33,281 bases of DNA from Salipiger aestuarii. Lineage in GTDB: Bacteria > Pseudomonadota > Alphaproteobacteria > Rhodobacterales > Rhodobacteraceae. Of this stretch, positions 33,042 to 33,281 are shown one piece after another. Each line of letters starts with the position of its first letter. The first letter of the stretch is position 1. The stretch is from NCBI RefSeq assembly GCF_003259905.1, contig NZ_QLMG01000045.1, positions 1 through 33,281 of the forward strand, read 5' to 3'. The notes beneath the pieces are model-generated. The model saw only the letters and a list, made by a program, of their open reading frames with translations, was not told the origin of the DNA and did no database searches. Made by a program: the position numbers and the translations under genes.

Positions 33042-33281
33042 GTGACCGTGGGATGGGTTTTGATGAGCGAGCGCGAGCTGGATCGGGTTGAGGTTCTTAG
33101 TCAGGTGTCCCAGGGCCGCATGACGGCAGTGACGGCAGTGACGGCGGCCAATGTGCTCGGGCTGAGCCGCCGCCAGGTGCACAGGCTGCTGAAACGGTTC
33201 GAGTCTGAGGGCGCCGCTTCGATCCGGCACAAGGCACGCGGCCGACCGTCGACCCGCCGGATCGATCCCGGGCTGCGGGAA
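33042..33281 (+). CDS. ISNCY-type transposase, 5' part, cut by window end
   Basis: The frame starts with GTG at 33042 (AGGAAGG seven bases upstream) or ATG at 33063 and stays open to the window end. VLMSERELDRVEVLSQVSQG, then the helix-turn-helix part VLGLSRRQVHRLLKRFESEG and RHKARGRPS, form the N-terminal DNA-binding region of ISNCY-family (IS1202-like) transposases, which are about 400-450 residues in full. The DDE core would lie to the right. A nine-base unit (GACGGCAGT-like) is repeated three times at about 33121-33148, giving AVTAVTAA where relatives usually have fewer residues. The effect on function is unknown. Confidence 0.8.
   Translation, partial: MTVGWVLMSERELDRVEVLSQVSQGRMTAVTAVTAANVLGLSRRQVHRLLKRFESEGAASIRHKARGRPSTRRIDPGLRE

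Larger units (their letters stand above)
32963..33281 (+). mobile_element. ISNCY-type insertion sequence, left end and 5' part
   Basis: The transposase start at 33042 is preceded by an AT-richer stretch with two related repeats (32970-32983 and 32994-33007). The end of the element is placed at about 32963 (TGTAAGCGCAAAG) by inspection only. The element runs past the window edge. Confidence 0.5.

Overview
The window looks like accessory chromosome or plasmid sequence from a GC-rich alphaproteobacterium, most likely of the Rhodobacterales (Roseobacter/Paracoccus-like). This rests on the codon bias, the insertion sequence types at both ends (IS66, IS481, ISNCY-type) and the many solute transporters paired with CoA-ester catabolism. 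No tRNA, rRNA, CRISPR array, phage or defence genes were seen. The taxonomic call is an inference.

Left part (1-8243): a decayed IS66 tnpA lies at the edge. Two intact genes follow, a gamma-glutamyltransferase (+) and a GhrA-type hydroxyacid reductase (-). From 3369 to 7989 everything is gene wreckage on the minus strand: a TRAP transporter (DctP, DctQ-like and DctM pieces), then an oligopeptide-type ABC transporter (solute-binding protein, DppB, DppC and ATPase pieces) preceded by a shortened hydantoinase/oxoprolinase A gene. An IS481-family element (5628-6732), itself broken, sits inside the dppB remnant.

Middle left (8244-14493): a GntR/FCD regulator diverges from a complete five-gene dipeptide-type ABC operon (Tat-exported binding protein, two permeases, two ATPases). 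The genes overlap tightly, and a TGTATACA palindrome lies in the divergent spacer.

Centre (14495-25565): a zinc alcohol dehydrogenase and a LysR regulator (minus) diverge from a long plus-strand operon. That operon encodes a secreted cyclase-family hydrolase, a complete LivJHMGF-type ABC transporter, an aldehyde dehydrogenase, a short-chain dehydrogenase and a class I methyltransferase. The layout suggests uptake of an organic acid or amino acid-like compound, then hydrolysis and stepwise oxidation; the substrate cannot be read from the sequence.

Right part (25562-33281): a minus-strand operon encodes a class I fumarase/mesaconase-type hydratase, an acyl-CoA dehydrogenase, a CaiB-type CoA-transferase, a MaoC/hot-dog hydratase and a CitE-type lyase. 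Together these resemble the itaconate/mesaconate/citramalate route to pyruvate and acetyl-CoA. A divergent cytosine-deaminase-like amidohydrolase with altered active-site residues follows, and the window ends in the 5' part of an ISNCY-type transposase.

The genes seem to form two or three substrate-induced uptake-and-oxidation modules placed among mobile elements, beside an older transport region that is being lost.
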